Assembly (NCBI RefSeq): GCF_032121415.1
Contig: NZ_CP135079.1
Coordinates: 2,418,001-2,482,000 of the forward strand
From: Streptomyces parvus
Lineage (GTDB): Bacteria; Actinomycetota; Actinomycetes; Streptomycetales; Streptomycetaceae
Direction of reading: 5' to 3'
Length of the DNA: 64,000 bases
Shown here: in pieces, positions 44,929 through 54,076 of the stretch
Layout of the letters: every line of letters starts with the position of its first letter
Position numbering within the stretch: the stretch's first letter is position 1
Notes under the pieces: model-generated
The model's database searches: none
Seen by the model: the letters and a program-made list of their open reading frames with translations, nothing else
What the model was told of the DNA's origin: nothing
Made by a program: the position numbers and the translations under genes

Positions 44929-46548
44929 TCACAGCGCCTCTCCCTCGTGCGGGTGGGGGCCCTGCTGCACGCCGCCGGCGCCCGGCTCGGCCTGGTGCGG
45001 GATGCGCGCCTCGTCCGTGGCCGCCTCGGCGTTCGCCTCGCGCGCCGCGACGACGTCCGCCACCGCGTCGAGGACGCCCCGGTAGCCGGAACAGCGGCAG
45101 AGGTTGCCGCAGAGCGCCTGGCGGGTCTCCAGCTCGCTGGGGGCGTGGTTGCCCTCCAGCAGGTCGTGGACGGTCATCGCCATGCCGGGGATGCAGAAGC
45201 CGCACTGGACGGCTCCGCAGGCGGACAGGGCGCGCTGGACGTCGGACGGTTCGCCGTCGACGGCCAGGCCCTCGACCGTCCGCACCTCGCTGCCCGCCGC
45301 CGTGGCCGCGGGGACCAGGCAGGAGGCGACCAGCCGGCCGTCGACCTGGACGTTGCACGCCCCGCACTCGCCCTGCGAGCAGCCGTCCTTGGCCCCGGCC
45401 AGACCGAGGCGCTCGCGGAGCACGTAGAGCAGGGACTCGCCGATCCAGGCGTCGCTGACCGGGCGGTCCACGCCGTTCACATGGAGCAGGTAGGACGCGG
45501 CGGGGTGCTCGCTCGGTACGTCGGGGAGGGCGGGGGCCTCGTCGGTGGCGGCGGGCGTGCCATCCGCGGGGGCCGTGGAGCCGGCGGTTTCGGTCGCGGT
45601 GAGGCCGGTGTCTGCGACAGCCTCCGCCTCCGCTCCCGCGTTCGGTTCCGCTTCCCCTTCCCCTTCCGGGAGCGGCTCCGCTCCGCCCCCCTCGGATGCG
45701 TTCTCTTCGGCTTCCGGCTCGGCTTCGGGCACCGCGGCCGGGGACACCGCCACCGGTTCCCGCTCCTCGGGCTCCTCCGCCACCGGTACCGGAGCGGCCT
45801 CCGGTACCGGTGCGGCCTCCGGTTCCGGTGCGGCCGGGGTCGCCCAGGGGGCGGGCGCGCCGCCGGGCAGCGTGGCCGGGCGGGCGCTGTCCGCGTACCA
45901 CTGCGGGGTGTGCGCCGACGCCAGGAACTCGCCCGATTCGTCCGGGAGATCCCCGTCCGCGACCGGGATCGTCCACTGACCCGTGTGGCCCGTGTGTGCG
46001 GTGTGACCCGTGTGGGCCGAAGCGTCTGCCTCCCCGGCCGCCTGGGCCGCCTCCGGGGCCGTCGACTCCGGGGCCCGTGCCGGCTCGCCCAGAGCCTCGG
46101 TGAAGTTCCACTGGGCCGTGGCGTGCGAGGTGTCCTGGTAGGGGCCCTGGTAACCGCCCTGTCGGTTCGGGTCGGGCCAGTGGATCGCCCCGGTCTCCCG
46201 GGCGGCGGCCTCGTGCGCGGCGGCAGCCTCCTGGGCGCGCTGCTCCGCCTGCGCCTGCTGGGTCTGCGTCTGGATCACCCAACTGCCCGTCGCCGCCGGG
46301 TCCAGGCCGGCGGCCGGGGTCAGCGGAACGATCATCGGCGGTACGTACCCGTGGCCGGGGGCGGCCAGCGGGATGTTCGCCAGGTCCTCCGGCGACAGGT
46401 GGACGAACGCGGTGGCGTCGGCCGCGGTGGCGTCGGCGTCGAAGCCGTCGCCCTGCGGGGTCGGCTCCCAGCCGCCGTACCGCGGGTCCGGGCCCTCGGA
46501 ATACCCCCCCTGCCCGTGCTGCTGGTGGGGGTTTTCCTCATTGCTCAC
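44929..46548 (-). CDS. [2Fe-2S] subunit of molybdenum hydroxylase with long disordered N-terminus
   Basis: 539 residues from GTG 46548, overlapping the FAD subunit stop. Only the last 170 residues are the normal CoxS/XdhC-type subunit: plant-type cluster DGCSQGECGACNVQVDG with a fourth Cys in VASCLVP, and the second cluster CGAVQCGFC with CGNLCRCSGY. Residues 1-345 are Ala/Pro/Glu/Gln-rich low complexity with AHTGHT repeats. Family members are usually about 160-200 residues. The frame has normal coding bias throughout, so the extension appears to be translated. Confidence 0.88.
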   Translation of the reverse strand: MSNEENPHQQHGQGGYSEGPDPRYGGWEPTPQGDGFDADATAADATAFVHLSPEDLANIPLAAPGHGYVPPMIVPLTPAAGLDPAATGSWVIQTQTQQAQAEQRAQEAAAAHEAAARETGAIHWPDPNRQGGYQGPYQDTSHATAQWNFTEALGEPARAPESTAPEAAQAAGEADASAHTGHTAHTGHTGQWTIPVADGDLPDESGEFLASAHTPQWYADSARPATLPGGAPAPWATPAAPEPEAAPVPEAAPVPVAEEPEEREPVAVSPAAVPEAEPEAEENASEGGGAEPLPEGEGEAEPNAGAEAEAVADTGLTATETAGSTAPADGTPAATDEAPALPDVPSEHPAASYLLHVNGVDRPVSDAWIGESLLYVLRERLGLAGAKDGCSQGECGACNVQVDGRLVASCLVPAATAAGSEVRTVEGLAVDGEPSDVQRALSACGAVQCGFCIPGMAMTVHDLLEGNHAPSELETRQALCGNLCRCSGYRGVLDAVADVVAAREANAEAATDEARIPHQAEPGAGGVQQGPHPHEGEAL

Positions 46549-47441
46549 GACAGTGCCCTCCCCAGCGCGCGTCGGGCGAGCGCGGCGACGGTGCGCCGCA
46601 GGTGCAGGACGGCCGGGGACAGCGGCGGGGCCTCTGACCCGTCGGCCGGTGGTGCGTGGTCCGGGATGCAGGCCGCGGCGACGTACTCGCCGAAGGCGGC
46701 CAGCGCGTCGGGGGCCAGGCCCCGCTCGCCGTCCCAGTCGATCAGCGAGGCGATCCACTGCTCAGCCTCCAGCGGGCGCAGCGGCATCGGGGCGATGGCG
46801 CCGACCGCGCAGCGCACGCCCCTGCGGGCCGGGTCCAGGACGATGGCGACCGAGGCGGTGGCGCGGCCGGGGCCGGTGCGGCCGGTGGCCTTCAGGAAGA
46901 CCTGCGGGGCGTGCAGCAGCGGTACGCGGACGAAGCCGATCAGCTCTGCGGGCTCCAGCAGTTCGCGGCCCGCCAGCAGATGGGAGACGGGGATCTCGCG
47001 GCGGGCGCCCTCGGGGCCCGCGATGACGAGTTCGGCCTCCAGCGCGGCCAGCACCGGCAGGGCGTCGCCGGTGGGCGCGGAGGTGACGATGTTGCCGCCG
47101 AGCGTTCCGGCGTTGCGGATCTGGGGCGGGCCCGCGGCGCGGGCGGAGGCGGCGAGGGCGGGGATGAGGGCGGCGAAGTCCGGGCGTCCCATCCGGGCGT
47201 GGGTGAGTCCGGCGCCCAGGAGCGCGTGGCCGTCCTGGTAGTGCCAGCCGCGCAGCTCGCTGATCCGGCCGAGGCCGACCAGCCCCGAGGGGCGCAGCAG
47301 CCCCTTGTTGACGGCTGCCATCAGGTCCGTGCCCCCTGCAACCGGAACGGCTGCGGGCATGGCGCCGAGAGCCGCCACGGCCTCGTCCAACGAGGCCGGC
47401 AGCGTCACCGACTGCGTCGCCTGCGGTGCGTGCGTGGTCAA
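46545..47441 (-). CDS. FAD-binding subunit of molybdenum hydroxylase (CoxM-like)
   Basis: 298 residues if translation begins at TTG 47441, which has GAAGGGG about 8 bases upstream; upstream GTG and ATG codons give longer, less family-like N-termini. FAD motifs PVAGGTDLMAAVNKG and RNAGTLGGNIVTSAPTGDALPVL are present. First gene of a three-gene unit (FAD, Fe-S, Mo subunits) that transfers electrons from the Mo site through Fe-S to FAD. Confidence 0.85.
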   Translation of the reverse strand: MTTHAPQATQSVTLPASLDEAVAALGAMPAAVPVAGGTDLMAAVNKGLLRPSGLVGLGRISELRGWHYQDGHALLGAGLTHARMGRPDFAALIPALAASARAAGPPQIRNAGTLGGNIVTSAPTGDALPVLAALEAELVIAGPEGARREIPVSHLLAGRELLEPAELIGFVRVPLLHAPQVFLKATGRTGPGRATASVAIVLDPARRGVRCAVGAIAPMPLRPLEAEQWIASLIDWDGERGLAPDALAAFGEYVAAACIPDHAPPADGSEAPPLSPAVLHLRRTVAALARRALGRALS

Positions 47442-47766
47442 CCCAGCTGCCCCTTCCCGGTCTCCCGGCTGTCTGGCCTGTTCCGCCGTACGGTACGTGT
47501 TCACAGCCCGGACGTGGCAACTCTGGCACATCTTCCGATCGGACCGGAGCGAGGGTCCGCGAAGGACGGTTCCGTCCCTGACCTGCGGGATGTTCCGGTT
47601 TCGCATGTCTTCGGCGGGGAAGGTGAATTGCCACTCTTCAGCGAGGCTTGTACGACTTACGCCCTTCGTTCCCTCGCTCCGTTCCGGGCCGGCGGCGGCA
47701 CCGCACGCGCGTCGGCCGCAGCGGTCCCGGAGGACGGCTGCGGCCGACGGGGGCCGGGGCGCGGGG
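47442..47766. other. Gap between hydroxylase operon and hexosaminidase
   Basis: 325 bases. The part near 47490-47530 probably holds the hydroxylase promoter (minus-strand TTGCCA near 47517), but no convincing -10 is seen. A perfect-arm hairpin lies at 47711-47748. No gene is supported. Confidence 0.5.
47711..47748. terminator. Hairpin terminator after hexosaminidase
   Basis: GTCGGCCGCAG pairs with CTGCGGCCGAC around a 16-base loop, 19 bases beyond the stop at 47767. Confidence 0.75.
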
Positions 47767-49470
47767 TCACACCACCGGAGGCTCCCCCTCCAGCGGGCGG
47801 CCGAGGATGCCGGGGCGCTGGTGGCGGGGGTAGGGGCCGCCCGGCGGGCGGTAGTCGACACCGAGGGCGTCGAGGCGGGCGTAGTGGGCCCGCATCCGGG
47901 CTTCGAAGGCGGCGAAGTCCCGGTCGGCCGGGGCGGGCAGGGTCGACCAGGCGACCTCGGCGAAGGCGGCGAGGCGCGGGAAGACCTGGTAGTCGACGCG
48001 GGCCCGGTTCTGCATGACCTCGGTCCACACGTTGGCCTGGGTGCCCAGGATGTGACGGGCCGCCTCCTCGCTCAGGCCCGGCGGGACGGGCTCGAAGCGG
48101 TAGACGTCCTCCAGGGTCCGTACGTATCCGATGGGCATCGGCTCGTGGGGGCCGCCGTCCTGACGGTGGTCCAGGTACACCTGCTGCTCGGGGCACATGA
48201 CGACGTCGTGCCCGGCCTCGGCGGCCGCGATGCCGCCGCCGTAACCGCGCCAGGAGGAGACCGCGGCCCCTTCGGCGAGGCCGCCTTCGAGGATCTCGTC
48301 CCAGCCGATGAGGCGGCGGCCACGGGCGGTGAGCCAGGCGTCGAAGTGGCGGATGAACCAGGACTGGAGGCCGTCCTCGTCCTTCACGCCGAGTTCGGCG
48401 ATCCGGGCCTGGGCGAGCGGGGACTCCTTCCACTGGTCCTTGGGGCACTCGTCGCCGCCCATGTGGACGAAGGGCGAGATCTCGGCGGGGAAGAGCTCCA
48501 GCACCTCCTCCAGGACGCCCTCGAAGAAGCGCAGGGTGGTGTCGGTGGGGGCGAGTACGTTCGGGTTGACGCCCCAGGTGTCCCAGACGGAGAGGGTGGT
48601 GGTGTCGATGACGTCGGTGTTGCCCAGCTCGGGGTAGGCGCTGATCGCGGCCTGCGAGTGGCCCGGGATGTCGATCTCGGGGACGACCCGGATGTGCCGC
48701 TCGGCGGCGTAGGCGACGATCTCGCGGATGTCGTCCTGGGTGTAGAAGCCGCCGTAGGGCGTCTCGTCCCACAGCTCGGAGGCCCGGTGGCCGTACTTGG
48801 TGCGCGAGCGCCAGGAGCCGACCTCGGTGAGGCGCGGGTAGCGCTTGATCTCGATGCGCCAGCCCTGGTCGTCGGTGAGGTGGAAGTGGAAGACGTTCAG
48901 CTTGTGGGCGGCCAGCAGGTCCAGGTAGCGCAGGACGTCGTCCTTGGGCAGGAAGTGCCGGGAGACGTCGAGCATCATTCCGCGCCAGCCGAAGCGGGGT
49001 TCGTCCTCGACGACGACCGGCGGGACCTCCCAGGTGCGGCCGGGGGCGAGGGGGGCGCGGCGGAAGGCGTCCGCGCCGAGGAGCTGACGGAGGGTCTGCG
49101 CGCCGCGGAAGACGCCTGCCGCGGTGCCGCCCGTGATGCGTACGGCGTTGGCCTCGACGGCCAGGCGGTATCCCTCGGGGGCGAGCGACTCGTCGAGCGC
49201 CAGCACGATGCCACGCCCGGTCGAGCCGGAGCCGTCGCCCGCGCCCGTGCCGGTGCCGTCGCCTTCGGGCAGGGGCAGTCCGGTGGGCGGGCCGAGGGTG
49301 GCGCGCAGCCAGCGGGCGACGCCCTCGGTGCCCGGTGCGGCGGTCAGCGGGGTCGTGTAGCCGAGCGGATACGGCCCGGCGGCGGCCGCGGTCAGGGTGC
49401 GCGGGGCCGGGACCAGGCCGAGGGCTGAGGTGTCCACGGCTCCCGCGGGGGCGGGATTCTGGGGGGTCAT
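47767..49470 (-). CDS. Beta-N-acetylhexosaminidase (GH20)
   Basis: 567 residues. The GH20 catalytic pair D340-E341 is in VHMGGDECPKDQW; FHFHLTDDQGWR and the MLDVSRHF motif precede it, and the substrate tryptophans lie in GTQANVWTE. It releases terminal GlcNAc from chito-oligosaccharides or wall fragments. No signal peptide is visible, so it probably acts in the cytoplasm on imported oligosaccharides. It follows the sugar ABC transporter genes by 4 bases and is likely cotranscribed with them. Confidence 0.95.
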   Translation of the reverse strand: MTPQNPAPAGAVDTSALGLVPAPRTLTAAAAGPYPLGYTTPLTAAPGTEGVARWLRATLGPPTGLPLPEGDGTGTGAGDGSGSTGRGIVLALDESLAPEGYRLAVEANAVRITGGTAAGVFRGAQTLRQLLGADAFRRAPLAPGRTWEVPPVVVEDEPRFGWRGMMLDVSRHFLPKDDVLRYLDLLAAHKLNVFHFHLTDDQGWRIEIKRYPRLTEVGSWRSRTKYGHRASELWDETPYGGFYTQDDIREIVAYAAERHIRVVPEIDIPGHSQAAISAYPELGNTDVIDTTTLSVWDTWGVNPNVLAPTDTTLRFFEGVLEEVLELFPAEISPFVHMGGDECPKDQWKESPLAQARIAELGVKDEDGLQSWFIRHFDAWLTARGRRLIGWDEILEGGLAEGAAVSSWRGYGGGIAAAEAGHDVVMCPEQQVYLDHRQDGGPHEPMPIGYVRTLEDVYRFEPVPPGLSEEAARHILGTQANVWTEVMQNRARVDYQVFPRLAAFAEVAWSTLPAPADRDFAAFEARMRAHYARLDALGVDYRPPGGPYPRHQRPGILGRPLEGEPPVV

Positions 49471-49474
49471 GACA

Positions 49475-50371
49475 TCAGTCCTTAACCGCTCCGCCCAGTC
49501 CGGAGACGAGGCGTCGCTGTACGAGTACGAAGAAGACCAGTACGGGGATGGTCATCACCGTCGAGGCTGCCATGATCCCTCCCCAGTCGTTCTCGTCCGG
49601 CTTGAAGAAGACCAGCAGCGCCATCGGCAGCGTCGACTGGGAGGTGTCGCTGATGATGAACGACTTCGCGAACAGGAAGTCGTTCCACGTGGTGATGAAG
49701 GAGAAGACGCTGGTGGCGACCAGGCCCGGGAAGACCAGCGGGAAGAGGATCTGCCACAGGAACCGCGTACGGCTGGCCCCGTCGATGTAGGCGGCCTCCT
49801 CCAGGGCCTCGGGGACGGCCTTGACGAAGCCGCGCAGCATCCAGATGGCGAACGGCAGTGAGAAGGCGAGGTGGGGCAGGATCAGCGAGCCGAGCGTGTT
49901 CAGCTGGCCGAAGTCCCGCATCAGGAAGAACAGCGGGATGGCCAGCGCCTCCACCGGCACCATCTGTGCGACCAGGAACATGATCAGCAAGGTGGTGCGG
50001 AACCTGAAGCGGAAGCGGGTCACGGCGGTGGCGGCCAGGAACGCGACCAGCGCGGAGAGGATGACGACCGTGCCCGCCACCAGCAGGCTGTTGAGGAAGT
50101 AGCGGCCGAAGTCCTGCTGTTCGAAGACCCGGCGGAACGAGTCGAGCGAGGGCGCCAGCGTCCAGGGGCGGGCGTCGGTGGACTGGATCTCCCCGGCCGG
50201 TTTGAAGGCGGAGAGCACCATCCAGTACAGCGGGAAGGCGACCGCGACGGCGATGAGCAGGGCGGCGGCCTCGGCGGCCAGCCTGCCGGGACGCTTGACG
50301 CGGAGCAGCGCCCGTACGCCACCGCCTCCTCCGGGACGTGTCCGTACGGCGCTGCCGGTCGTCGCGCTCAC
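49475..50371 (-). CDS. Carbohydrate ABC transporter permease 2 (MalG-like)
   Basis: 298 residues from GTG 50371 (GTGA overlap with the first permease). Six membrane helices and the EAA loop EALEEAAYIDGASRTRFLWQILFPL. Second membrane subunit of the amino-sugar importer; the ATPase is not encoded here, as in Streptomyces sugar importers that share MsiK. Confidence 0.92.
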   Translation of the reverse strand: MSATTGSAVRTRPGGGGGVRALLRVKRPGRLAAEAAALLIAVAVAFPLYWMVLSAFKPAGEIQSTDARPWTLAPSLDSFRRVFEQQDFGRYFLNSLLVAGTVVILSALVAFLAATAVTRFRFRFRTTLLIMFLVAQMVPVEALAIPLFFLMRDFGQLNTLGSLILPHLAFSLPFAIWMLRGFVKAVPEALEEAAYIDGASRTRFLWQILFPLVFPGLVATSVFSFITTWNDFLFAKSFIISDTSQSTLPMALLVFFKPDENDWGGIMAASTVMTIPVLVFFVLVQRRLVSGLGGAVKD

Positions 50372-51354
50372 AGTTCCTCCCCCTGGCGCCTCACCAGGCG
50401 CAGATAGACCAGCGTGACGGCCAGCAGGATCACCAGCATCACGACGCCGATCGCGGATCCGAGGCTGTACTGCGAGGACGCGAACGCCTTCTGGTACGCG
50501 TACACGTTGAGCACCAGGTTCTGGCCGGCGATGCCGCCGCCGTTGGTCATGACGTAGATCTGGGTGAAGACCTTGAAGTCCCAGATGATCGACTGGATGG
50601 TGACGACGATCAGGATGGGCTTGAGCATCGGCGCCATGATGGTGCGCCAGATCCGCCACTGGGACGCGCCGTCCAGCGAGGCGGCCTCCAGCACCTCGGT
50701 GGGGATGGCCCGGATGCCCGCGTACACGGTGACCATCACGAACGGGAAGGAGCACCACAGGACTTCGAGGAGCACGAGCGCGAAGGCGCTGTAGCGGCCG
50801 TACGTCCAGGAGAAGTCGCCGAGTCCGAGCACCTTGTTGACCGGTCCGAAGTCGGGGTCGAAGAGGAAGACCCAGACGGTGGAGCCGGTGATCGCGGGGG
50901 TCGCCCAGGCGCCGAGCGCCGCCATCATCAGCGCGAGCCGGGGCAGGGCGCGGATGCGGGTGAGCAGGACGGCGAGCGCGCAGCCGACGACCAGGGTGGA
51001 GACCACGCAGGCCGCGGCGAAGAGCACGGTGGCGAGGAGGACCTGCCAGAACTGGCTGTCGTTGAAGAGCGTCGCGTAGTTGCCGAACCCCTGGAAAGTG
51101 GTGGGTTCGCCGCCGCTGACCTGGGCCTGGGTGTATTCCAGGAACGAGATCAGGCCGAGCTGGTAGATCGGGTAGACCAGCAGTCCGGCGAGCAGGACGA
51201 GCGCCGGCAGGAGGTAGAGCCACGGGGTCCAGCCGGAGCGGTTCGCGGGCGAGGCGGACCGGGTGCGCCGGGGCGGGCGGGCGGCCGGGGTGGCGCCGCC
51301 CGCCCCGGCCGCGCCCGGGGGCGGGGCCTTGAGCGGAGAGGGGTGGGTGGTCAT
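50368..51354 (-). CDS. Carbohydrate ABC transporter permease 1 (MalF-like)
   Basis: 328 residues. A Pro/Ala-rich 40-residue start, six helices and the EAA loop EVLEAASLDGASQWRIWRTIMAP. It starts 2 bases after the binding-protein stop and overlaps permease 2. Confidence 0.92.
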   Translation of the reverse strand: MTTHPSPLKAPPPGAAGAGGATPAARPPRRTRSASPANRSGWTPWLYLLPALVLLAGLLVYPIYQLGLISFLEYTQAQVSGGEPTTFQGFGNYATLFNDSQFWQVLLATVLFAAACVVSTLVVGCALAVLLTRIRALPRLALMMAALGAWATPAITGSTVWVFLFDPDFGPVNKVLGLGDFSWTYGRYSAFALVLLEVLWCSFPFVMVTVYAGIRAIPTEVLEAASLDGASQWRIWRTIMAPMLKPILIVVTIQSIIWDFKVFTQIYVMTNGGGIAGQNLVLNVYAYQKAFASSQYSLGSAIGVVMLVILLAVTLVYLRLVRRQGEEL

Positions 51355-51356
51355 CG

Positions 51357-52661
51357 TCAGCCGGCTTCGGTGAAGGCCGCGTCCATCTTCTTCGCCGCGT
51401 CGTCCGAGGCCTTCGCCACGCCCTTACGGCCGGAGACGATCTCCTGGAACATCGTCGGCAGGACCAGCGAGGCGTCGATCTGGCCCCAGGCGGGCGAGGC
51501 GGGGACGAACTTGGCGCCCGCGCCGAGGGTCTGGACGAACGGGGCGACGAAGGGCTCCTTCTTCGCGGCGTTGTCCAGGACGTCGGTGTAGGTGGGCAGG
51601 AACCCCATCGCGTCGAACATCTGGGCCTGGGTCTTCTTGCCGGACAGCGACTTCATCAGGTCGACGGCGAGGGTGCGGTGCGAACTGCTCTTGAGGACGC
51701 CGAGGTTGTTGCCGCCCGCGAAGGCCGGGGCGATGGAACCCTCGGCGACGCCCGGCAGGGGGACGACGGCGTATTTGCCCTTGACCGCGCCCGCTTCGAC
51801 GGCCGCGTGGCTGAAGTCGCCGCCGATGGCCATGGCGGCCTTGCCGGAGGCGAAGGCGGTCACGGTGGCGTTGCCGCCCATGGAGGCGCACTTGGCGGCC
51901 GGGCAGTTGTCGTCGCCGAAGAGGGAGGTGTACGCCTCGATGCCCTTGCGGGACTTCTCGCTGTTGATGCCGGAGGTGAACTTCCCGCCGGTCTCGCCGG
52001 CGAGTTCGCCGCCGTTGGCCCAGATGAAGGGCATCGCGCCGTAGGTGTACGCGCCGCCGACCGCGAGGCCGTAGAGGTCGGGCTTCGCCTTGCGGATCTT
52101 CTTGGCGGTGGAGATCAGTTCGGCCTGGGACTTGGGGGGATCGATGCCGAGGTCCTTGAAGACGTCGGTGCGGTAGTAGAGGGCCCGGACGCCGACGAAG
52201 AAGGGCGCGCCGTAGACCTTGCCGTCCACGGTGACGGACTGCTTGGCGATCGGGTCGGTGTCCTTGGCCTCGCCCCAGGCGCCGAACTCCTCGGTGACAT
52301 CGGCGAGTCCGCCGTCCTTGACGTATCCGGCGGTGTCGCTGTTGCCGTACTCGATGAGGTCCGGGGCGCTCTCGGGGTCGTTGAACGCCGCCTTGATGCG
52401 CTGCGCCCGGGTGTCGACGGGTATGTACTCGACCTCGACCTTCGCACCCTTGTGGGCCTTCTCGAAGTCGGCGACGGCCGCGTCGACGACCTTCTCCTTG
52501 GGTTTGTTGCCGACCTCCTGGAAGAGCCAGACACGGAGCGTGCCGCTCTTGTCGTCACCCTTCGCACTGGTGTCGGAGGTCTGCGGCGCACAGGCGGTGG
52601 CGGTAAGGCCGGCCAGCACAAGCGCCGCAGCCGGGGTGGCAATTCGGGCAGAAAGCTTCAT
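51357..52661 (-). CDS. Sugar-binding lipoprotein of ABC transporter (chito-oligosaccharide/GlcNAc type)
   Basis: 434 residues. Lipobox LTATAC with acylation at about Cys24, then an extracellular solute-binding family 1 fold (RVWLFQEVGNK, WANGGELAGETGG, AIGGDFSHAAVEAG). The ligand is inferred from the cotranscribed hexosaminidase and the dre-like site upstream: GlcNAc oligomers or a related amino sugar. First gene of a four-gene operon. Confidence 0.92.
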   Translation of the reverse strand: MKLSARIATPAAALVLAGLTATACAPQTSDTSAKGDDKSGTLRVWLFQEVGNKPKEKVVDAAVADFEKAHKGAKVEVEYIPVDTRAQRIKAAFNDPESAPDLIEYGNSDTAGYVKDGGLADVTEEFGAWGEAKDTDPIAKQSVTVDGKVYGAPFFVGVRALYYRTDVFKDLGIDPPKSQAELISTAKKIRKAKPDLYGLAVGGAYTYGAMPFIWANGGELAGETGGKFTSGINSEKSRKGIEAYTSLFGDDNCPAAKCASMGGNATVTAFASGKAAMAIGGDFSHAAVEAGAVKGKYAVVPLPGVAEGSIAPAFAGGNNLGVLKSSSHRTLAVDLMKSLSGKKTQAQMFDAMGFLPTYTDVLDNAAKKEPFVAPFVQTLGAGAKFVPASPAWGQIDASLVLPTMFQEIVSGRKGVAKASDDAAKKMDAAFTEAG

Positions 52662-52681
52662 CCGGAACCCCTACCGGTCAA

Positions 52682-52702
52682 ACGTTGCATCATGTGCAAC
52701 GT
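52682..52702. promoter_or_regulatory. ACGTTGCA-N5-TGCAACGT operator palindrome
   Basis: Perfect 8-base arms, 21-41 bases before the binding-protein ATG, at a position expected to block transcription or translation. It resembles LacI- or ROK-type sites; no such regulator gene is in the window. Confidence 0.5.
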
Positions 52703-52756
52703 GCGTTTCGTTCTGCACAACTGGCAGGAGAGTAGATCCGCGTTCCGGCGACGACA

Positions 52757-52772
52757 AGTGGTCTCGACCACT
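52757..52772. promoter_or_regulatory. dre-like DasR-binding site
   Basis: AGTGGTCTCGACCACT matches the Streptomyces DasR responsive element (consensus ACTGGTCTAGACCAGT) in the two TGGTCT/GACCA half-sites. It is 96 bases before the binding-protein start. DasR represses chitin/GlcNAc genes and is released by amino-sugar phosphates, which suits this operon. Confidence 0.75.
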
Positions 52773-52838
52773 CTGTGACCAGCGGATGCAGCCCGTGCAA
52801 CGCGACCGCGCGGTCACCTTCCGTGAGCGGGCAGGCGA

Positions 52839-52880
52839 AAGGCCCCCGGGGCGTGCGGTGTCGCACGCCCCGGGGGCCTT
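52839..52880. terminator. Perfect 19-base stem terminator after DUF3039 gene
   Basis: Arms 52839-52857 and 52862-52880 pair completely around a 4-base loop, 21 bases beyond the stop at 52902. Confidence 0.9.
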
Positions 52881-52901
52881 CGGCAGGGGTGGGGGCCGGA
52901 C

Positions 52902-53198
52902 CTACTTCTTGTCCTTGCCGCCGCCCTTGCCCTTGTCCTTGTCGCCGCCGGCGCCCATGGACTCGTAGATCTCCTTGCACATGGGACAGACCGGGTACTT
53001 CTTGGGGTCGCGCCCCGGTACCCAGACCTTTCCGCACAGCGCGACCACGGGAGTGCCCTCCAGGGCGCTCGCCATGATCTTGTCCTTCTGGACGTAATGG
53101 GCGTAGCGCTCGTGGTCGCCGTCGCCCCTCGACACCTGCGGCGTCGGCTCGACGAGGGTCCCCGTACCTGCCCCGCGATCGGGCTCAAGAGTGCTCAT
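52902..53198 (-). CDS. DUF3039 family zinc-ribbon-like protein
   Basis: 98 residues from ATG 53198. The core DHERYAHYVQKDKIMASALEG, then VALCGKVWVPGRDP and a CPMC pair, is the actinobacterial DUF3039 family; the three cysteines suggest metal binding. The tail is a Lys/Asp/Gly repeat (GGDKDKGKGGGKDKK). Function unknown. Conserved next to yqgE and murA. Confidence 0.88.
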   Translation of the reverse strand: MSTLEPDRGAGTGTLVEPTPQVSRGDGDHERYAHYVQKDKIMASALEGTPVVALCGKVWVPGRDPKKYPVCPMCKEIYESMGAGGDKDKGKGGGKDKK

Positions 53199-53228
53199 AA
53201 CCGCCAAGGGTACTGAAAGAGACGGGCA

Positions 53229-53789
53229 TCAGTTGAGCGAAGGGTCGTCCGGATACGTGGCGATCATCGCGAGCTCGCTGCGCTGGCGGCGGAGCACCGC
53301 ACGCCAGAGGTGTTCGGGGCGCGGGGACGAGACGTCACCGGGCTCGGACTCGACCACGTACCACGCACCCCCGGTCAGCTCGCCCTCCAGCTGACCGGGG
53401 CCCCACCCCGCGTACCCGGCGAAGATCCGCAGCGAGCCGATGGCGGGGCCGAGCAGCTCCGGCGGGGTCTCCAGATCGACCAGGCCGATCGCCCCGTGCA
53501 CCCGCCGCCAGCCGAGCGGCCCCTCGTCGCCGGGGATCACCGCCACGCCGAGCGCGGAGTCGAGCGAGACCGGGCCGCCCTGGAAGACGACGCCCGGTTC
53601 ACCGGTCAGGGCGGCCCAGGACGCGAGGATGTCGCCGACGCCGACCGGGGTCGGGCGGTTGAGGACCACGCCGAGGGAGCCCTCCTCGTCGTGGTCGAGG
53701 AGCAGCACCACCGCGCGGTCGAAATTCGGGTCCGTGAGCGCGGGTGCGGCCACGAGCAGTCGCCCTGTGAGCGAGGACACCTCGGTCAT
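53229..53789 (-). CDS. YqgE/AlgH family protein
   Basis: 186 residues. Family motifs: GRLLVAAPALTDPNFDRAVVLLLDH at the start, GVVLNRPT, VFQGGPV and FAGYAGWGPGQLEGEL. Cytoplasmic, function not established. It starts 287 bases from murA, transcribed away from it. Confidence 0.93.
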   Translation of the reverse strand: MTEVSSLTGRLLVAAPALTDPNFDRAVVLLLDHDEEGSLGVVLNRPTPVGVGDILASWAALTGEPGVVFQGGPVSLDSALGVAVIPGDEGPLGWRRVHGAIGLVDLETPPELLGPAIGSLRIFAGYAGWGPGQLEGELTGGAWYVVESEPGDVSSPRPEHLWRAVLRRQRSELAMIATYPDDPSLN

Positions 53790-53933
53790 GGCACGAATGA
53801 TCCCGCATCTTCGCCCTTCGCGGGGGACGCGTGCCCGTGATGCCGCCCTCAGGAGAGCGAGCGCAGCTCAGGGCGCACGGAGGCACGGGGAGCGCACCGC
53901 CGGGCGGGGACGCCGTGGGCCATCCGGACGGTA

Positions 53934-53963
53934 ACCCTCCGCAAGATCGGATGTGCGGAGGGT
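53934..53963. other. Hairpin in the yqgE-murA intergenic region
   Basis: ACCCTCCGC (53934-53942) pairs with GCGGAGGGT (53955-53963), about 110 bases before the murA ATG, in the 287-base divergent gap. It might be part of the murA leader or an operator. No promoter is certain in this gap. Confidence 0.4.
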
Positions 53964-54076
53964 GTTGTGGCGGATTCATGACGTTCGTACACCCCCCTTC
54001 GCCTTACGGAACGGGGGTAGGAGGCCATTACCCTTTTCGTTGGCCCCCTGCCCGACCACTCCGGAACGCGAGATAC

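Noticed and set aside
42735-47241. Two frames of about 900 codons on the plus strand opposite the molybdenum hydroxylase operon
   Set aside because: Antisense mirror of the three subunit genes, low-complexity Arg/Gly/Val content, no homology pattern, and the opposite strand encodes clear enzymes.
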